Below, in pieces: positions 8,570 to 16,500 of a stretch of 64,000 nt of DNA. Origin of the DNA: CAVPCY01 sp963702525 (GTDB taxonomy: Bacteria; Actinomycetota; Coriobacteriia; Anaerosomatales; PHET01); contig CAVPCY010000012.1 of assembly GCA_963702525.1 (NCBI GenBank), positions 1-64,000 on the forward strand, read 5' to 3'. Both the position numbers and the translations under genes were made by a program. The notes beneath the pieces are model-generated. The model was given only the letters and a program-made list of their open reading frames with translations. It searched no databases and was not told where the DNA came from. The stretch's first letter is position 1; every line of letters begins with the position of its first letter.

Positions 8570-10251
8570 TCGACCTCGAGCACAGCCATAAGATGCGCAT
8601 CCTGGGCGGCGTGATGCTCGGCGTGCTGCTCGCCGCCATCGACCAGACCATCGTGGGCACGGCGATGCCGCGGATCGTGCGCGAGCTGGGCGGGCTGCAG
8701 CTGCTCGCGTGGGTGTTCACCGTCTACTCGCTCACCAGCACCATCGCCGTCCCCATCGCCGGCAAGCTCTCCGACCTCTACGGCCGCAAGTGGATCTACC
8801 TGGGCGGCATCACCATATTCGTCGCTGCGTCTATGGCGTGCGGTCTGGCTCCCAACATGTACGCGCTGATCGTCGCCCGCGGCGTTCAAGGCATCGGCGG
8901 CGGCATGATGATGGCGACCGGTATGGCGCTCGTGGGTGACCTGTTCGTCGCGCGCGAACGCGGGCGCTACCAAGGGCTTCTCGGCGCTATGTGGGGCCTT
9001 GCGTCGGTCATCGGTCCGCTGCTGGGCGGCTTTCTCACAGACGCGCTGTCGTGGCGGTGGGTCTTCTTCATCAACCTGCCGCTGGGCATCGTCGCGCTGT
9101 GGGTGCTCTTCCGCGAACTGCCTGCTCCCGAGCGCGGGCAGCGGCACATCATCGACTGGGGCGGCGTGGCGGCCCTGGTTCTGGGCTTGGTGCCTCTGCT
9201 GCTCGCACTCAACCTGGGCGGGGGAGGCGAGGCCGTGACCGCATCTGCCGGCTGGGCCTCGCCCGTCATCTTGGGTCTGCTCTCGGCGTCGATCGTGGGA
9301 CTGCTGGTGTTCTTCTTCATCGAGCGGCGCCACCCCGAGCCGATCATCGACTTCGAGCTGTTCAAGGCGCGTATCTTCACCGTGTCGGTGACCGCGGCGT
9401 TCTTCTCGAGCGTGGGCATGTTCGGCTCGATCATGTACGTGCCGCTCTACGTGCAGGTGGTGCTGGACCGATCGGCGACCGCGTCGGGCGTGTTCATGAT
9501 GCCGCTCGTGCTGGGCATGGTGACCGCTTCGATCATCGCCGGTCAGCTCATCAGCCGGACAGGCAAGTACAAGGTGATCGGCATCGTGGGCTTCGGCGCC
9601 TCGGCCGCGGGCATGTTCGCGCTCTCGCGCCTGACGCCCGCCACGCCCGACTGGCAGATCTACGCCGAGCTCGCCGTCATCGGCGCGGGCATGGGCGTGG
9701 GAATGCCGCTGTTCAACGTCGCGGTCCAAAGCGCGTTTCCCACCCGGATCGGCGTGGTCACCTCCGGCCTGCAGTTCTTCCGCTCCATCGGCGGCACTAT
9801 CGGCGTGGCGCTGCTCGGCGGCGCACTCAACGCGCGCCTGCGCGTCGAGCTGCAGACGCTCGTCACGGAGCAGGCGGTCAGGCTCGCGCCCATCCGCGAT
9901 CGGTTGGGCGACGCGCTGCGCGCTCCCGAGCAACTGCTCAACGAGGGTGCGCTGGAGCGCTTCGGAGCCGGTCTTCCGCCTGCGGCGCAGGCTTCGCTCG
10001 TGTTGTTCGCCAAGGATCTGCAGCTCGCTGTAGGCTCGGCCATCGGCTTCACGTTCCAGATCGCGTTTCTCGCCTCGGCAGCGGCGTTTGTGACGATGTG
10101 GTTCCTGCCGGAGATCGAGTTGGGAGAGGCCCCGCAGCGCTCAAGGGCTGAGGCGGCCGGGATCGAGCTGCTTGTCGATGAGGGCATGGGACCCGCCGAG
10201 GCGGAACCCGCACTCGTGGAGAACCCTGATGTCGCGACCGACCCCGCCTAG
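8560..10251 (+). CDS. MFS multidrug/proton antiporter, DHA2 (EmrB/QacA) family
   Basis: 563 residues from a GTG at 8560 (the frame is open further upstream but non-conserved). The N-terminus has the DHA2 motif AIDQTIVGTAMPRI, then GKLSDLYGRKW (motif A) and a motif C-like GLASVIGPLLGGF. About 14 membrane helices can be traced, the 14-helix DHA2 pattern. It exports drugs or toxic compounds in exchange for protons. The MarR-like fragment ends inside its start region, suggesting translational coupling to a lost regulator. Its 3' end overlaps the mutY-like gene by 23 bases. Confidence 0.88.
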   Translation: MHLIDLEHSHKMRILGGVMLGVLLAAIDQTIVGTAMPRIVRELGGLQLLAWVFTVYSLTSTIAVPIAGKLSDLYGRKWIYLGGITIFVAASMACGLAPNMYALIVARGVQGIGGGMMMATGMALVGDLFVARERGRYQGLLGAMWGLASVIGPLLGGFLTDALSWRWVFFINLPLGIVALWVLFRELPAPERGQRHIIDWGGVAALVLGLVPLLLALNLGGGGEAVTASAGWASPVILGLLSASIVGLLVFFFIERRHPEPIIDFELFKARIFTVSVTAAFFSSVGMFGSIMYVPLYVQVVLDRSATASGVFMMPLVLGMVTASIIAGQLISRTGKYKVIGIVGFGASAAGMFALSRLTPATPDWQIYAELAVIGAGMGVGMPLFNVAVQSAFPTRIGVVTSGLQFFRSIGGTIGVALLGGALNARLRVELQTLVTEQAVRLAPIRDRLGDALRAPEQLLNEGALERFGAGLPPAAQASLVLFAKDLQLAVGSAIGFTFQIAFLASAAAFVTMWFLPEIELGEAPQRSRAEAAGIELLVDEGMGPAEAEPALVENPDVATDPA

Positions 10252-11086
10252 CGATCCGCGCATCCCCGCGTTCGTCGAGCGCGTGAGGGCCGAGGGAAGG
10301 CGACTGTATCGCGACTTCCCGTGGCGCGACACGCGCGATCCGTACTCGATCCTCGTCTCCGAGGTGATGCTGCAGCAGACCCAGGTCTCGCGCGTGGTCC
10401 CGTACTACGAGCGCTGGCTCGAGGACTTCCCCACGATCGACGCCTTGGCCGCCGCGCCGCTCGAAGCGGTGTTGCGGGCATGGCAGGGGCTGGGCTACAA
10501 CCGTCGCGCGATCGCGCTCAAGCGCGCAGCTGAGACGATCGCCGAGAACACCGCGCCCGGCTCGCAGCCGGCATTGCCGAGCGACCCCGACGAGTTGCTG
10601 GCGTTGCCTGGCGTAGGTCCCGCGACAGCTGCGGGGGTCCGCGCATTCGCGTACGGCGAGCCCGACGCCTACCTGGAGACCAACGTGCGCGCGGTATTCC
10701 TGCACGAGCTGTTCGCGGATGCCGAGGGTGTGCCCGACCGCGCGATCGTGCCGCTGGTGGCTGAGGCAGCCGCCTGTGCCGCGGATGCCGGTATCGACTC
10801 GCGCGCGTGGAACTACGCTCTGCTCGACTATGGCGCGCACCTCAAGCGGACAGTGCCCAACCCGTCACGGCGTAGCGCTCACCACGGGCGGCAGTCCGCG
10901 TTCGAGGGCTCGCGGCGCCAGAAGCGGGCTCGGCTGCTGCGTTCGGTGATGGAGGAGCCCGGCGCGACCGCCGAGGATCTCGCCGCGGGACTGTCTCTGG
11001 ATGCCGGCGAGACGCTGGGAATTCTCGAGGACCTGGCCGCCGAGGGGTTCGTCGCTCGCGAGGACGATGGCTGGAGGGTGAGGTAG
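10229..11086 (+). CDS. MutY-type A/G-specific adenine glycosylase lacking the Fe-S cluster
   Basis: 285 residues from ATG 10229, preceded by GTGGAG. It has the HhH-GPD fold signature: EVMLQQTQV with the catalytic glutamate (about residue 42), helix-hairpin-helix LPGVGPATA, then DAYLETNVRAV. In classical MutY the last segment carries a catalytic Asp (D-x-N-V-x-R); here the position reads ETNVR. The four cysteines of the [4Fe-4S] loop are absent, as is the C-terminal Nudix-like 8-oxoG domain; instead a short winged-helix-like tail (EPGATAEDLAAGL...) follows. Cluster-less MutY relatives are known. Probable role: removal of A mispaired with oxidised G. Translationally coupled to the transporter gene. 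Confidence 0.78.
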   Translation: MSRPTPPSDPRIPAFVERVRAEGRRLYRDFPWRDTRDPYSILVSEVMLQQTQVSRVVPYYERWLEDFPTIDALAAAPLEAVLRAWQGLGYNRRAIALKRAAETIAENTAPGSQPALPSDPDELLALPGVGPATAAGVRAFAYGEPDAYLETNVRAVFLHELFADAEGVPDRAIVPLVAEAAACAADAGIDSRAWNYALLDYGAHLKRTVPNPSRRSAHHGRQSAFEGSRRQKRARLLRSVMEEPGATAEDLAAGLSLDAGETLGILEDLAAEGFVAREDDGWRVR

Positions 11087-11240
11087 GACACGCCGCGCAG
11101 TGTGACCGGCGTCACGCGCTCATGCGTGCGCACGGGCGCGAGGGGTTATCGGCGAAGCCAGGACCTCCGATGAAGAAGGTGGGACTCGGGCGACATGCCG
11201 AAGGACAGGGTCCCGGCGCCAGTTCCACTGCGGCTTCGGG

Positions 11241-11303
11241 CGCAAAGACAAGTGCAGAGAGCCGTGGGGCCCGTGGGCGAGAGTCCGCGGGCCTGTCTTT
11301 GCG
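11241..11303. other. Long inverted repeat in a gene-free convergent region
   Basis: The 11087-11310 interval lies between two convergent genes and has no convincing ORF. It holds a perfect 10-bp inverted repeat, CGCAAAGACA (11241-11250) / TGTCTTTGCG (11294-11303), with a second stem GGCCCG/CGGGCC (11268-11273/11288-11293) nested directly against the right arm. No T-run follows on either strand, so it is not a standard terminator. It may be part of a structured RNA or a bidirectional termination zone. No known RNA family was recognised. Confidence 0.3.
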
Positions 11304-11310
11304 ATAGCGC

Positions 11311-11658
11311 CTAGCCGGGCGGCAGCGGCCAGCCGATCGAGAACCAGACAAGCAGCACGATGTTCGCAACGACGGTGAGCCAGAAGACCGCCCGGAACGA
11401 CCGCTTGACGGTCTTGTGGCGGAAGACGTGCTGCGCCACTAACGCTCCTGGCCACCCCCCAAGCAGCGCCACCAGGTGCAACGACGCCTCGGACGTTCTC
11501 CATCTGCCCCGCTCGGCAGCGAACTTGTCGATCCCGTACATGAAGTACGCGGCGACGCTCGCTAGCACGTAGAGACCGAGCAGGCCCAATGGCACCATGC
11601 CCGCGGCGGTCAGGCCGGCGAAGATGACGAGGAAGGCCACGATCGCGAGGAGGTCCAA
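11311..11658 (-). CDS. DUF1294 family small membrane protein
   Basis: 115 residues with about four membrane helices and the DUF1294 hallmarks: YGIDKFAAERGRWRTSE in the first loop, then LHLVALLGGWPGA and QHVFRHKTVKRSF. Function of the family is unknown; members are sometimes fused to cold-shock domains, which is not the case here. Start TTG at 11658, preceded by AGGGGCTGAG and lying one base after the stop of the GNAT gene, so it is the last gene of the 14.3-11.3 kb operon. Confidence 0.85.
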   Translation of the reverse strand: MDLLAIVAFLVIFAGLTAAGMVPLGLLGLYVLASVAAYFMYGIDKFAAERGRWRTSEASLHLVALLGGWPGALVAQHVFRHKTVKRSFRAVFWLTVVANIVLLVWFSIGWPLPPG

Positions 11659-11659
11659 C

Positions 11660-12181
11660 TCAGCCCCTGTCGCTGGCGGCAGTGCGCACGTAGAGGTCTG
11701 CTGGACACACGCAAGGTGTCTGGCTGCATGCAGGGCAAGGCGCGGTGTTCGGCGCCGCGTAGAAGTCGATGAGCCGTCGCTCGAAACAGAAGCCCAGGCG
11801 CCTCAGGACACCGGCAAGCGGAGCGTCGCCCGCAGGCCCGTGGACCCATGCGTACGCAGCCATGTCACGGGCACCCGCGTCGCGGCATCGGTCGCACACC
11901 TGATTCGTGAGGAGCGTCGCGACACCACGCCTGCGCGCTCGTGCATCAACGGCAACGATCCGAACGAGCCCGATCGGCGTATCGAGGGCGGGTGTTTCGC
12001 GCACCGAATCGACCAGCACCGCCGAGGCGAAGCCGATGACGGCACCATCCTCGAGCGCGACGCGGTGGCTTCCCGGCTGCGACGGATCGAAGTCCCAGAA
12101 GCCGCGGCCCAGAGTCCGGTCGAGCAGCTCGGCAACCTCGGGTAGGTCCGACCCGATGAACCCGCGAGTCTCCAGCGTCAT
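11660..12181 (-). CDS. GNAT family N-acetyltransferase with Cys-rich C-terminus
   Basis: 173 residues. A GNAT core is visible: IVAVDARARRRGVATLL contains the acetyl-CoA-binding (R/Q)xxGxG/A-type loop, followed by AYAWVHG and LRRLGFCFERR. The tail reads CPACSQTPCVCPADLY, a cysteine cluster that may bind a metal. The ATG overlaps the stop of the upstream SDR-like gene (ATGA), so the start is well supported. Substrate unknown. Confidence 0.78.
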   Translation of the reverse strand: MTLETRGFIGSDLPEVAELLDRTLGRGFWDFDPSQPGSHRVALEDGAVIGFASAVLVDSVRETPALDTPIGLVRIVAVDARARRRGVATLLTNQVCDRCRDAGARDMAAYAWVHGPAGDAPLAGVLRRLGFCFERRLIDFYAAPNTAPCPACSQTPCVCPADLYVRTAASDRG

Positions 12182-12936
12182 CTGCTCGCGCCTTCCGTAG
12201 CGCTCGTCCCGGCGTTCACGATCACCGGCAAGCCGCCCTTCCAGCGCAGCCAGGCGGCTTCGTCGGTAGCGAGTTCGCACATGAAGTGCGCGACGTTGGC
12301 CATGTTCGTCTCGTCCGGCCGGAAGATGCTGCTCACGAGCTCGTCGTGGAGCCGGTAGTCGATGATGTCGCCTTCCAGCAGCGTGTCCGGGCGGACGGCG
12401 ACCCACTCGACGTACGGGTTGCTCGGCCCGATCTCGCCGGCGAAGAAGTCGGCCGCGCGCTGGTTGTCCCTTGAAGGCGGGATGAGCCCGCGCAGAACCC
12501 ACAGGAACAGCCTCTCGCCCGCACCGCGACGAGTGTCCGCCTTCGCCGGCCGATTCACCGAGACGGTGCTCATGAGGATGAAGCGCACCGGCTTTGCCGG
12601 CCGCATCGCCTCGACGGCGTGGGCGAGATTGGAGACGGCGCGAACCACGACGTCGAACGGCGGGCCCATGACGCCCCTCAGACTGATGGGGTGTCCGAGG
12701 CACGAGATCACCGTGTCGCAGCCCTCGAGATGGCGCTGCAACTCCTCGGTGGAGAGCGACAGCAGGTCGGCCTCGACTACGGTGAGCAGCGGGTCGCCCG
12801 ACACGTCCTCGGGCAGCCGCGCCGCCGAGCGCACGATGGCGCGCACCGCGACGCCGCGCCCGAGCAGCTGGGTGAGGACACGGCCACCAGTGCGGCCGGT
12901 GCCGCCGAGGAGCAGCACGCGGTGCTGCAGGCTCAT
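12178..12936 (-). CDS. NAD(P)-binding atypical SDR (NmrA/SDR5-like)
   Basis: 252 residues starting MSLQHRVLLLGGTGRTGGRVL; the GGTGRTGG glycine-rich loop marks an N-terminal Rossmann fold. VISCLGHPISL and ILMSTVSVNRP follow in the usual positions, but the classical YxxxK pair is not evident. Such proteins act as NAD(P)H-binding reductases or redox-sensing regulators. Start ATG 12936 sits behind AGGAGGTGGGTC and overlaps the upstream stop. An upstream in-frame extension to 13227 is the antisense of conserved coding sequence and is rejected. Confidence 0.78.
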   Translation of the reverse strand: MSLQHRVLLLGGTGRTGGRVLTQLLGRGVAVRAIVRSAARLPEDVSGDPLLTVVEADLLSLSTEELQRHLEGCDTVISCLGHPISLRGVMGPPFDVVVRAVSNLAHAVEAMRPAKPVRFILMSTVSVNRPAKADTRRGAGERLFLWVLRGLIPPSRDNQRAADFFAGEIGPSNPYVEWVAVRPDTLLEGDIIDYRLHDELVSSIFRPDETNMANVAHFMCELATDEAAWLRWKGGLPVIVNAGTSATEGASR

Positions 12937-13655
12937 GACCCACCTCCTACGGCGCTTGCGGAGGAACCGGTAGAGGACGGCCTCAGACCCCAGCCGATCA
13001 GCCACACGGCGAGCACCATCTCCTGCACGCCCATCGGTGCGTAGAGGGCGCTCGAGATCGCCGAGTTCGGATCGTTCGTGAAGGGTAGCAGCAAGCCTCC
13101 GGCAAGCATCAGAGGAGCGGCGACGAGTCCCCACACGGACAGCCACCTCGGCACGCGCCGCGAGACGAACAGCAGCCAGTAGAGCATCACGGCGCCCACA
13201 CAGAAGACGGTCTGGCCAGCGACCCACGAGTACTGGAAGAGGGCAGACAGCGCGACGGCCACCGCTTCGTACGAAGCCACCAGTACCGCCGGAGCGCTCG
13301 CCATCGCCTCGCTGACCGCGAGCATCGCGATCAGGGCGAGCACGCCGACGACGAAAATGGCGCCCTCTGTGACGCGGGATCCCACATACCAGGCGGCCAT
13401 ACCCTCCTTGCCTCGCGTGCGGGCGTCGCGCACGAGAACCGGGTAGAACATGACCGCGACTCCGGCCACGGCGATCGCCATCACCATGTCCAGAAGTGCC
13501 GTTACCAGCACCAAGCCCCTGCTGGACGCCATGGCCGCGACCTCACTGGGCGCGTTTGCGAACAGCGCCGCGAAACCGGCGGCCGTGGCAAGGACGTAGA
13601 GCAGCCCCACTGCGACTGCAGTCGTGCGTTCTTCGCGAGCCATCTTCTCGCTCAT
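12933..13655 (-). CDS. DUF4386-type integral membrane protein
   Basis: 240 residues with about six or seven hydrophobic helices, and the DUF4386-like features GLLYVLATAAGFAA near the N-terminus, YPVLVRDA after helix 2 and YVGSRVTEGAIF in helix 3. Function of the family is unknown. The ATG has GGAGGAGGGGTC before it and overlaps the stop of the XRE regulator gene, so both are translationally coupled. Confidence 0.75.
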   Translation of the reverse strand: MSEKMAREERTTAVAVGLLYVLATAAGFAALFANAPSEVAAMASSRGLVLVTALLDMVMAIAVAGVAVMFYPVLVRDARTRGKEGMAAWYVGSRVTEGAIFVVGVLALIAMLAVSEAMASAPAVLVASYEAVAVALSALFQYSWVAGQTVFCVGAVMLYWLLFVSRRVPRWLSVWGLVAAPLMLAGGLLLPFTNDPNSAISSALYAPMGVQEMVLAVWLIGWGLRPSSTGSSASAVGGGS

Positions 13656-13876
13656 GACCCCTCCTCCGGGTAGTGGAACACTTCGTCCAGCGGCACGTTG
13701 AACACGCGCGCGATCTTGAACGCGACCTCTAGCGACGGCGAGTAGCGCCCCTGCTCGATCGCGATGATGGTCTGGCGCGTCATCCCAACGCGGTCCGCCA
13801 GTTCTGCCTGCGTCATCTCGCCGGCGGCGAAGCGCAGAGCACGGATGCTGTTGGTGACCTTCGTCGGCTTGACCAT
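13652..13876 (-). CDS. XRE-family helix-turn-helix regulator
   Basis: 74 residues forming a single HTH_3 domain: MTQAELADRVGMTRQTI is the helix-turn-helix, followed by AIEQGRYSPSLEVAFKIARVF and PLDEVFHY. This short YgzD/Cro-like type commonly accompanies small membrane proteins as an autoregulated repressor. It begins two bases after the upstream membrane gene and overlaps the DUF4386 gene. It is a good candidate to bind the inverted repeats at the operon promoter (14351-14402), though this is inference. Confidence 0.88.
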   Translation of the reverse strand: MVKPTKVTNSIRALRFAAGEMTQAELADRVGMTRQTIIAIEQGRYSPSLEVAFKIARVFNVPLDEVFHYPEEGS

Positions 13877-13878
13877 GG

Positions 13879-14337
13879 CTAGAAGCCCCTCCGGTAGGCG
13901 ACGAGCTTCACTGTGGATGAGGTGAGCCCGGCGATGACGAACGCGGCGAACATGGCGTTCGCGATCCAGAAGTACTCGTACTCGAGCATGGTGAGGGCGA
14001 GCGCACCGAGCATCAGCACAGACGACACGTAGTAGCCCGCGAGATCGCCGCGCCGGCTGATGCTCTTGTCGCGTTCGTCCGACCGGTCGATGTCGAGGCT
14101 CTCAGCCGACCCCGGCGCGGTGATCTCGGCCGATATCGCGCTACCGATGGCCGTGACGATGGCACCCGCGATGGTGAGCAGGATGATCGCGCCTGCCGCG
14201 ATGATCATCGGTCGCTGGTAGGCGATGTCCGCTGCGGCGGTCTCGCCGAGCTGTCCGGCGACGATCCACGCGTACACCGCGACGACAATGACCGTGGTGG
14301 TCGCGTTGACCCACGTGAGTTTCTCTTCAAAAGACAT
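13879..14337 (-). CDS. Small integral membrane protein (DUF2178-like), first gene of the operon
   Basis: 152 residues starting MSFEEKLTWVNATTTVIVV. Four membrane helices flank a polar loop of Asp/Arg residues (about residues 80-100). This pattern, next to an XRE regulator, resembles the small DUF2178-type membrane partners of such regulators; the family assignment is tentative. The start is the ATG behind AAGGAGGCAGCC; an ATG 13 codons earlier lies inside the operator-like palindrome and has no ribosome site. Confidence 0.65.
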   Translation of the reverse strand: MSFEEKLTWVNATTTVIVVAVYAWIVAGQLGETAAADIAYQRPMIIAAGAIILLTIAGAIVTAIGSAISAEITAPGSAESLDIDRSDERDKSISRRGDLAGYYVSSVLMLGALALTMLEYEYFWIANAMFAAFVIAGLTSSTVKLVAYRRGF

Positions 14338-14350
14338 GGCTGCCTCCTTG

Positions 14351-14404
14351 ATGTCAGGTATCTTTGACATACCCAAATGTAAAGAGTTTTAGACACCATG
14401 TCAA
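14351..14404 (-). promoter_or_regulatory. Sigma-70 promoter with two operator-like inverted repeats
   Basis: Minus strand: a perfect -35 TTGACA (14404-14399), 17-base spacer and -10 TACATT (14381-14376), upstream of the operon starting at 14337. An inverted repeat ATGTCA-N8-TGACAT (14351-14370) lies between the -10 and the start codon, and a second GACA-cca-TGTC (14392-14402) overlaps the -35. The shared TGACA half-site suggests one regulator, probably the XRE protein encoded two genes downstream. Confidence 0.72.
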
Positions 14405-14621
14405 GAGAAGATTACTTGAAACGCGTCGACATACCGATGAGAGGCCTGCCGAGACGTTTCAGGTTGTCGTGGAGTAGGCGTCCGACTGGTTGGCCTATGT
14501 CCGCTCGGTATACCCTAGAAGGCGGTTACGAATGGGTCTGAGGCCGTGGGAAGGAGGCGGCTTCGAGGGCTGTGGAGCGGCCCAACGCCGCGCGACGCTG
14601 CAGGTCAGAAAGGGACTGACG

Positions 14622-15749
14622 TTGAGTTCGCTCGCAACCGGAGGCCACGCCGAAGCTGTCGAAGAAGCCGGTGGCTACTCGATCCGAGTCTCCGACACGC
14701 TCGACGATCCGGCTTGGGATGACTTCCTGGAGCGCGCGCCCGGGTGCGCCTACACCCAGACGACTTCGTGGGGGCTCGCCAAGGCCAACGACGGCTGGCA
14801 GCCCGTCCGCGTCGTCGCGACCCGAAACGGGCAGATCGTGGCCGGCATCCAGTTGCTGGTCAGGTCCACGCGGATCGGCGGAGTGGGTCTAGCGCTGAAG
14901 GGGCCCGTGCTCGCGGAGTCCCGCCGCGAACTTCTCGAGCCCGTTCTCCATGAGCTGGTCGTCGCGGCTCAGGAACGAGGCGTCGGGTACTTCGCCATTC
15001 AACCGCCCCGAGGCGCCGACTGGATGTGCGAATGGCTGCCAGAGCTCGGCTTCTCTCACAGCACCATCGACCTCGACCATGCTGCGGTCGTGATGGATCT
15101 GTCGCCCTCGCACGAAGAGCTCCTGGCCCGCATGGACGCCGGGCGCCGGCGGAACATCCGGACAGCCGAGAAGCACGGGGTTGTCGTTCGCCGGGGCTCC
15201 GAGGCCGACCTGGCGATCTTCGACCGGCTCAAGATTCCGCACGCCGCAAGGATCGGCTACACCCCCCGCGAACCCGCCTACCACGCATCGCTGTACCGCG
15301 CGTTCGATAGCCGTGGTCACATCGCGCTGTTCATCGCCGAGTGCGACGGCGAGCCGGTCTCGTCCACGCTGACGATTCTGTTCGGGGACACGTGCAGGGA
15401 CATCGAGCGGGTGTGGAACGGTGAACACGCGCGGTCGAAGCCCAACGACGCCCTTGTGTGGGAGGTCATGAAGTGGGCGAAGTCCGAGGGCTACGCCTTC
15501 TGCGACGAGGGGTGGGTGCCTCAAGCCTTCGCAGAAGCCGTCCTGGCGGGACAAGAGCCCGCCGACGACCCTAAGGTCGCACACTCGCAGTTCAAGCTCC
15601 GGTTCGGGGGGCGCGTTGTGATCGATCCGCCGGGCTTCGACTACGTGTGCAATCCCGTCCTACGGTCGGTCTATCGGCGTGTTCCCCACGGGGTGAAGCT
15701 GTCGCGCCCGATCCAGTGGTGCGTCACGCGTCTGGGCGGCAAGGACTGA
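14622..15749 (+). CDS. FemAB-type aminoacyltransferase (peptidoglycan bridge / GNAT-like)
   Basis: 375 residues from a TTG at 14622 preceded by GAAAGGGA; the frame is open to 14490 but that extension is basic and unstructured. Visible features of the FemAB fold: YTQTTSWGLAK near residue 45, LALKGPVL, RRNIRTAEKHGVVVRRG (binding of the acceptor in the first GNAT unit) and SSTLTILFGDTC in the second GNAT unit. Such enzymes add amino acids to lipid II or transfer acyl groups in surface polymers, using aminoacyl-tRNA or another donor. No operon partner. Divergent from the 14.3 kb operon. Confidence 0.75.
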   Translation: MSSLATGGHAEAVEEAGGYSIRVSDTLDDPAWDDFLERAPGCAYTQTTSWGLAKANDGWQPVRVVATRNGQIVAGIQLLVRSTRIGGVGLALKGPVLAESRRELLEPVLHELVVAAQERGVGYFAIQPPRGADWMCEWLPELGFSHSTIDLDHAAVVMDLSPSHEELLARMDAGRRRNIRTAEKHGVVVRRGSEADLAIFDRLKIPHAARIGYTPREPAYHASLYRAFDSRGHIALFIAECDGEPVSSTLTILFGDTCRDIERVWNGEHARSKPNDALVWEVMKWAKSEGYAFCDEGWVPQAFAEAVLAGQEPADDPKVAHSQFKLRFGGRVVIDPPGFDYVCNPVLRSVYRRVPHGVKLSRPIQWCVTRLGGKD

Positions 15750-15813
15750 AGATGTCGGGATTCGAGCCGGAGTGTCCCGAGCGCGCAGCACGGGATCGAG
15801 GCCGGTCGCGTAG

Positions 15814-16029
15814 GGGTCCAAGGCATCACTCGTGTGCCCCGTGTCGCCCACAAACGTGCAGGTCGCAGGACTCGACGGGCTTCCTCGGACGCTTCCGGGC
15901 CTGTCGGGCTTCGCCTTGGCCGGCCAGTGGGTGTCGGTGGGCGGCGGCCTGCAGCCCCAGGCACGGGTCTCGTACGATGAACTCCGGCACCCGCTGGGAA
16001 TCCAACTCACAGACCCCGAGACGCGAAAG
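15814..16029 (+). pseudogene. Remnant of an FAD-dependent oxidoreductase (phytoene desaturase-like) C-terminus
   Basis: The open frame before the DUF1801 gene encodes RTLPGLSGFALAGQW and VSVGGGLQPQA. This resembles the C-terminal FAD-contact of CrtI/phytoene-desaturase-type oxidoreductases, where 'LPGL.gFy.aGQWv.pGGG' is typical. A stop codon lies at 15811 and the preceding gene ends at 15749, so the remainder of such a protein is gone. This looks like a decayed fragment, with no start codon or ribosome site. The match is by eye and short. Confidence 0.4.
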
Positions 16030-16041
16030 GCGGACGTAACC

Positions 16042-16428
16042 ATGGCGGAGGACAAGTCCGGCGCGAAGCCCGCCCGCACGCCCGGCAACAAGAAGGCCGA
16101 CGGCCTGACTGAAGTGCTTGAGAACATCGCCGCGATGCCCGAACACGACCGGGCGATGGCTACGCGGTTCCACTCGATCATCGAGAGGACGGCGCCCACT
16201 CTGACGCCGAGACTCTGGTACGGGATGCCGGCGTACGCGAAAGACGGCAAGGTGCTGTGCTTCTTCCAGAGCGCCGCGAAGTTCAAGGCGAGGTACGCGA
16301 CGTTCGGGTTCGAGGAGCAAGCCGCCCTCGATGAGCGCAACATGTGGCCGACAGCGTTTGCACTGACCGAGCTGGGCGACGAAGAAGAAGCGAGGATCGA
16401 AGAACTCGTCAGGAAGGCGATGGGCTGA
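16042..16428 (+). CDS. DUF1801 (YdhG-like) domain protein
   Basis: 128 residues. The DUF1801 core is clear: LWYGMPAYAKDGKVLCFFQSA, then KARYATFGFEE, with a helical N-terminus (ENIAAMPEHDRAM). Members are small cytoplasmic proteins of the iron chaperone/YdhG superfamily; the exact function here is unknown. Start ATG 16042 with a weak AAAGGCGG upstream. The larger frame open from 15832 includes the oxidoreductase remnant and is not used. Confidence 0.75.
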   Translation: MAEDKSGAKPARTPGNKKADGLTEVLENIAAMPEHDRAMATRFHSIIERTAPTLTPRLWYGMPAYAKDGKVLCFFQSAAKFKARYATFGFEEQAALDERNMWPTAFALTELGDEEEARIEELVRKAMG

Positions 16429-16500
16429 AGCATTCTGGGGGCTGCACTTCTAGGGCAACGCCATCTCTGAGACGGTGACCTATGCGGTACCATCAGCGCC

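Noticed and set aside
8506..9933. Open frame of 475 codons on the minus strand
   Set aside because: Shadow of the DHA2 transporter; composition is His/Arg/Gln-rich and lacks membrane segments or motifs.
11150..11250. Bases resembling cobalamin-riboswitch pieces (GAAGCCAGGA, CCACTG)
   Set aside because: They occur in the wrong order, the structure between them does not fit, and no gene start follows on either strand.
13000..13227. N-terminal extension of the SDR-like protein to 13227
   Set aside because: The added residues are the out-of-frame reading of the DUF4386 gene; the ATG at 12936 has a perfect ribosome site and a stop-start overlap.
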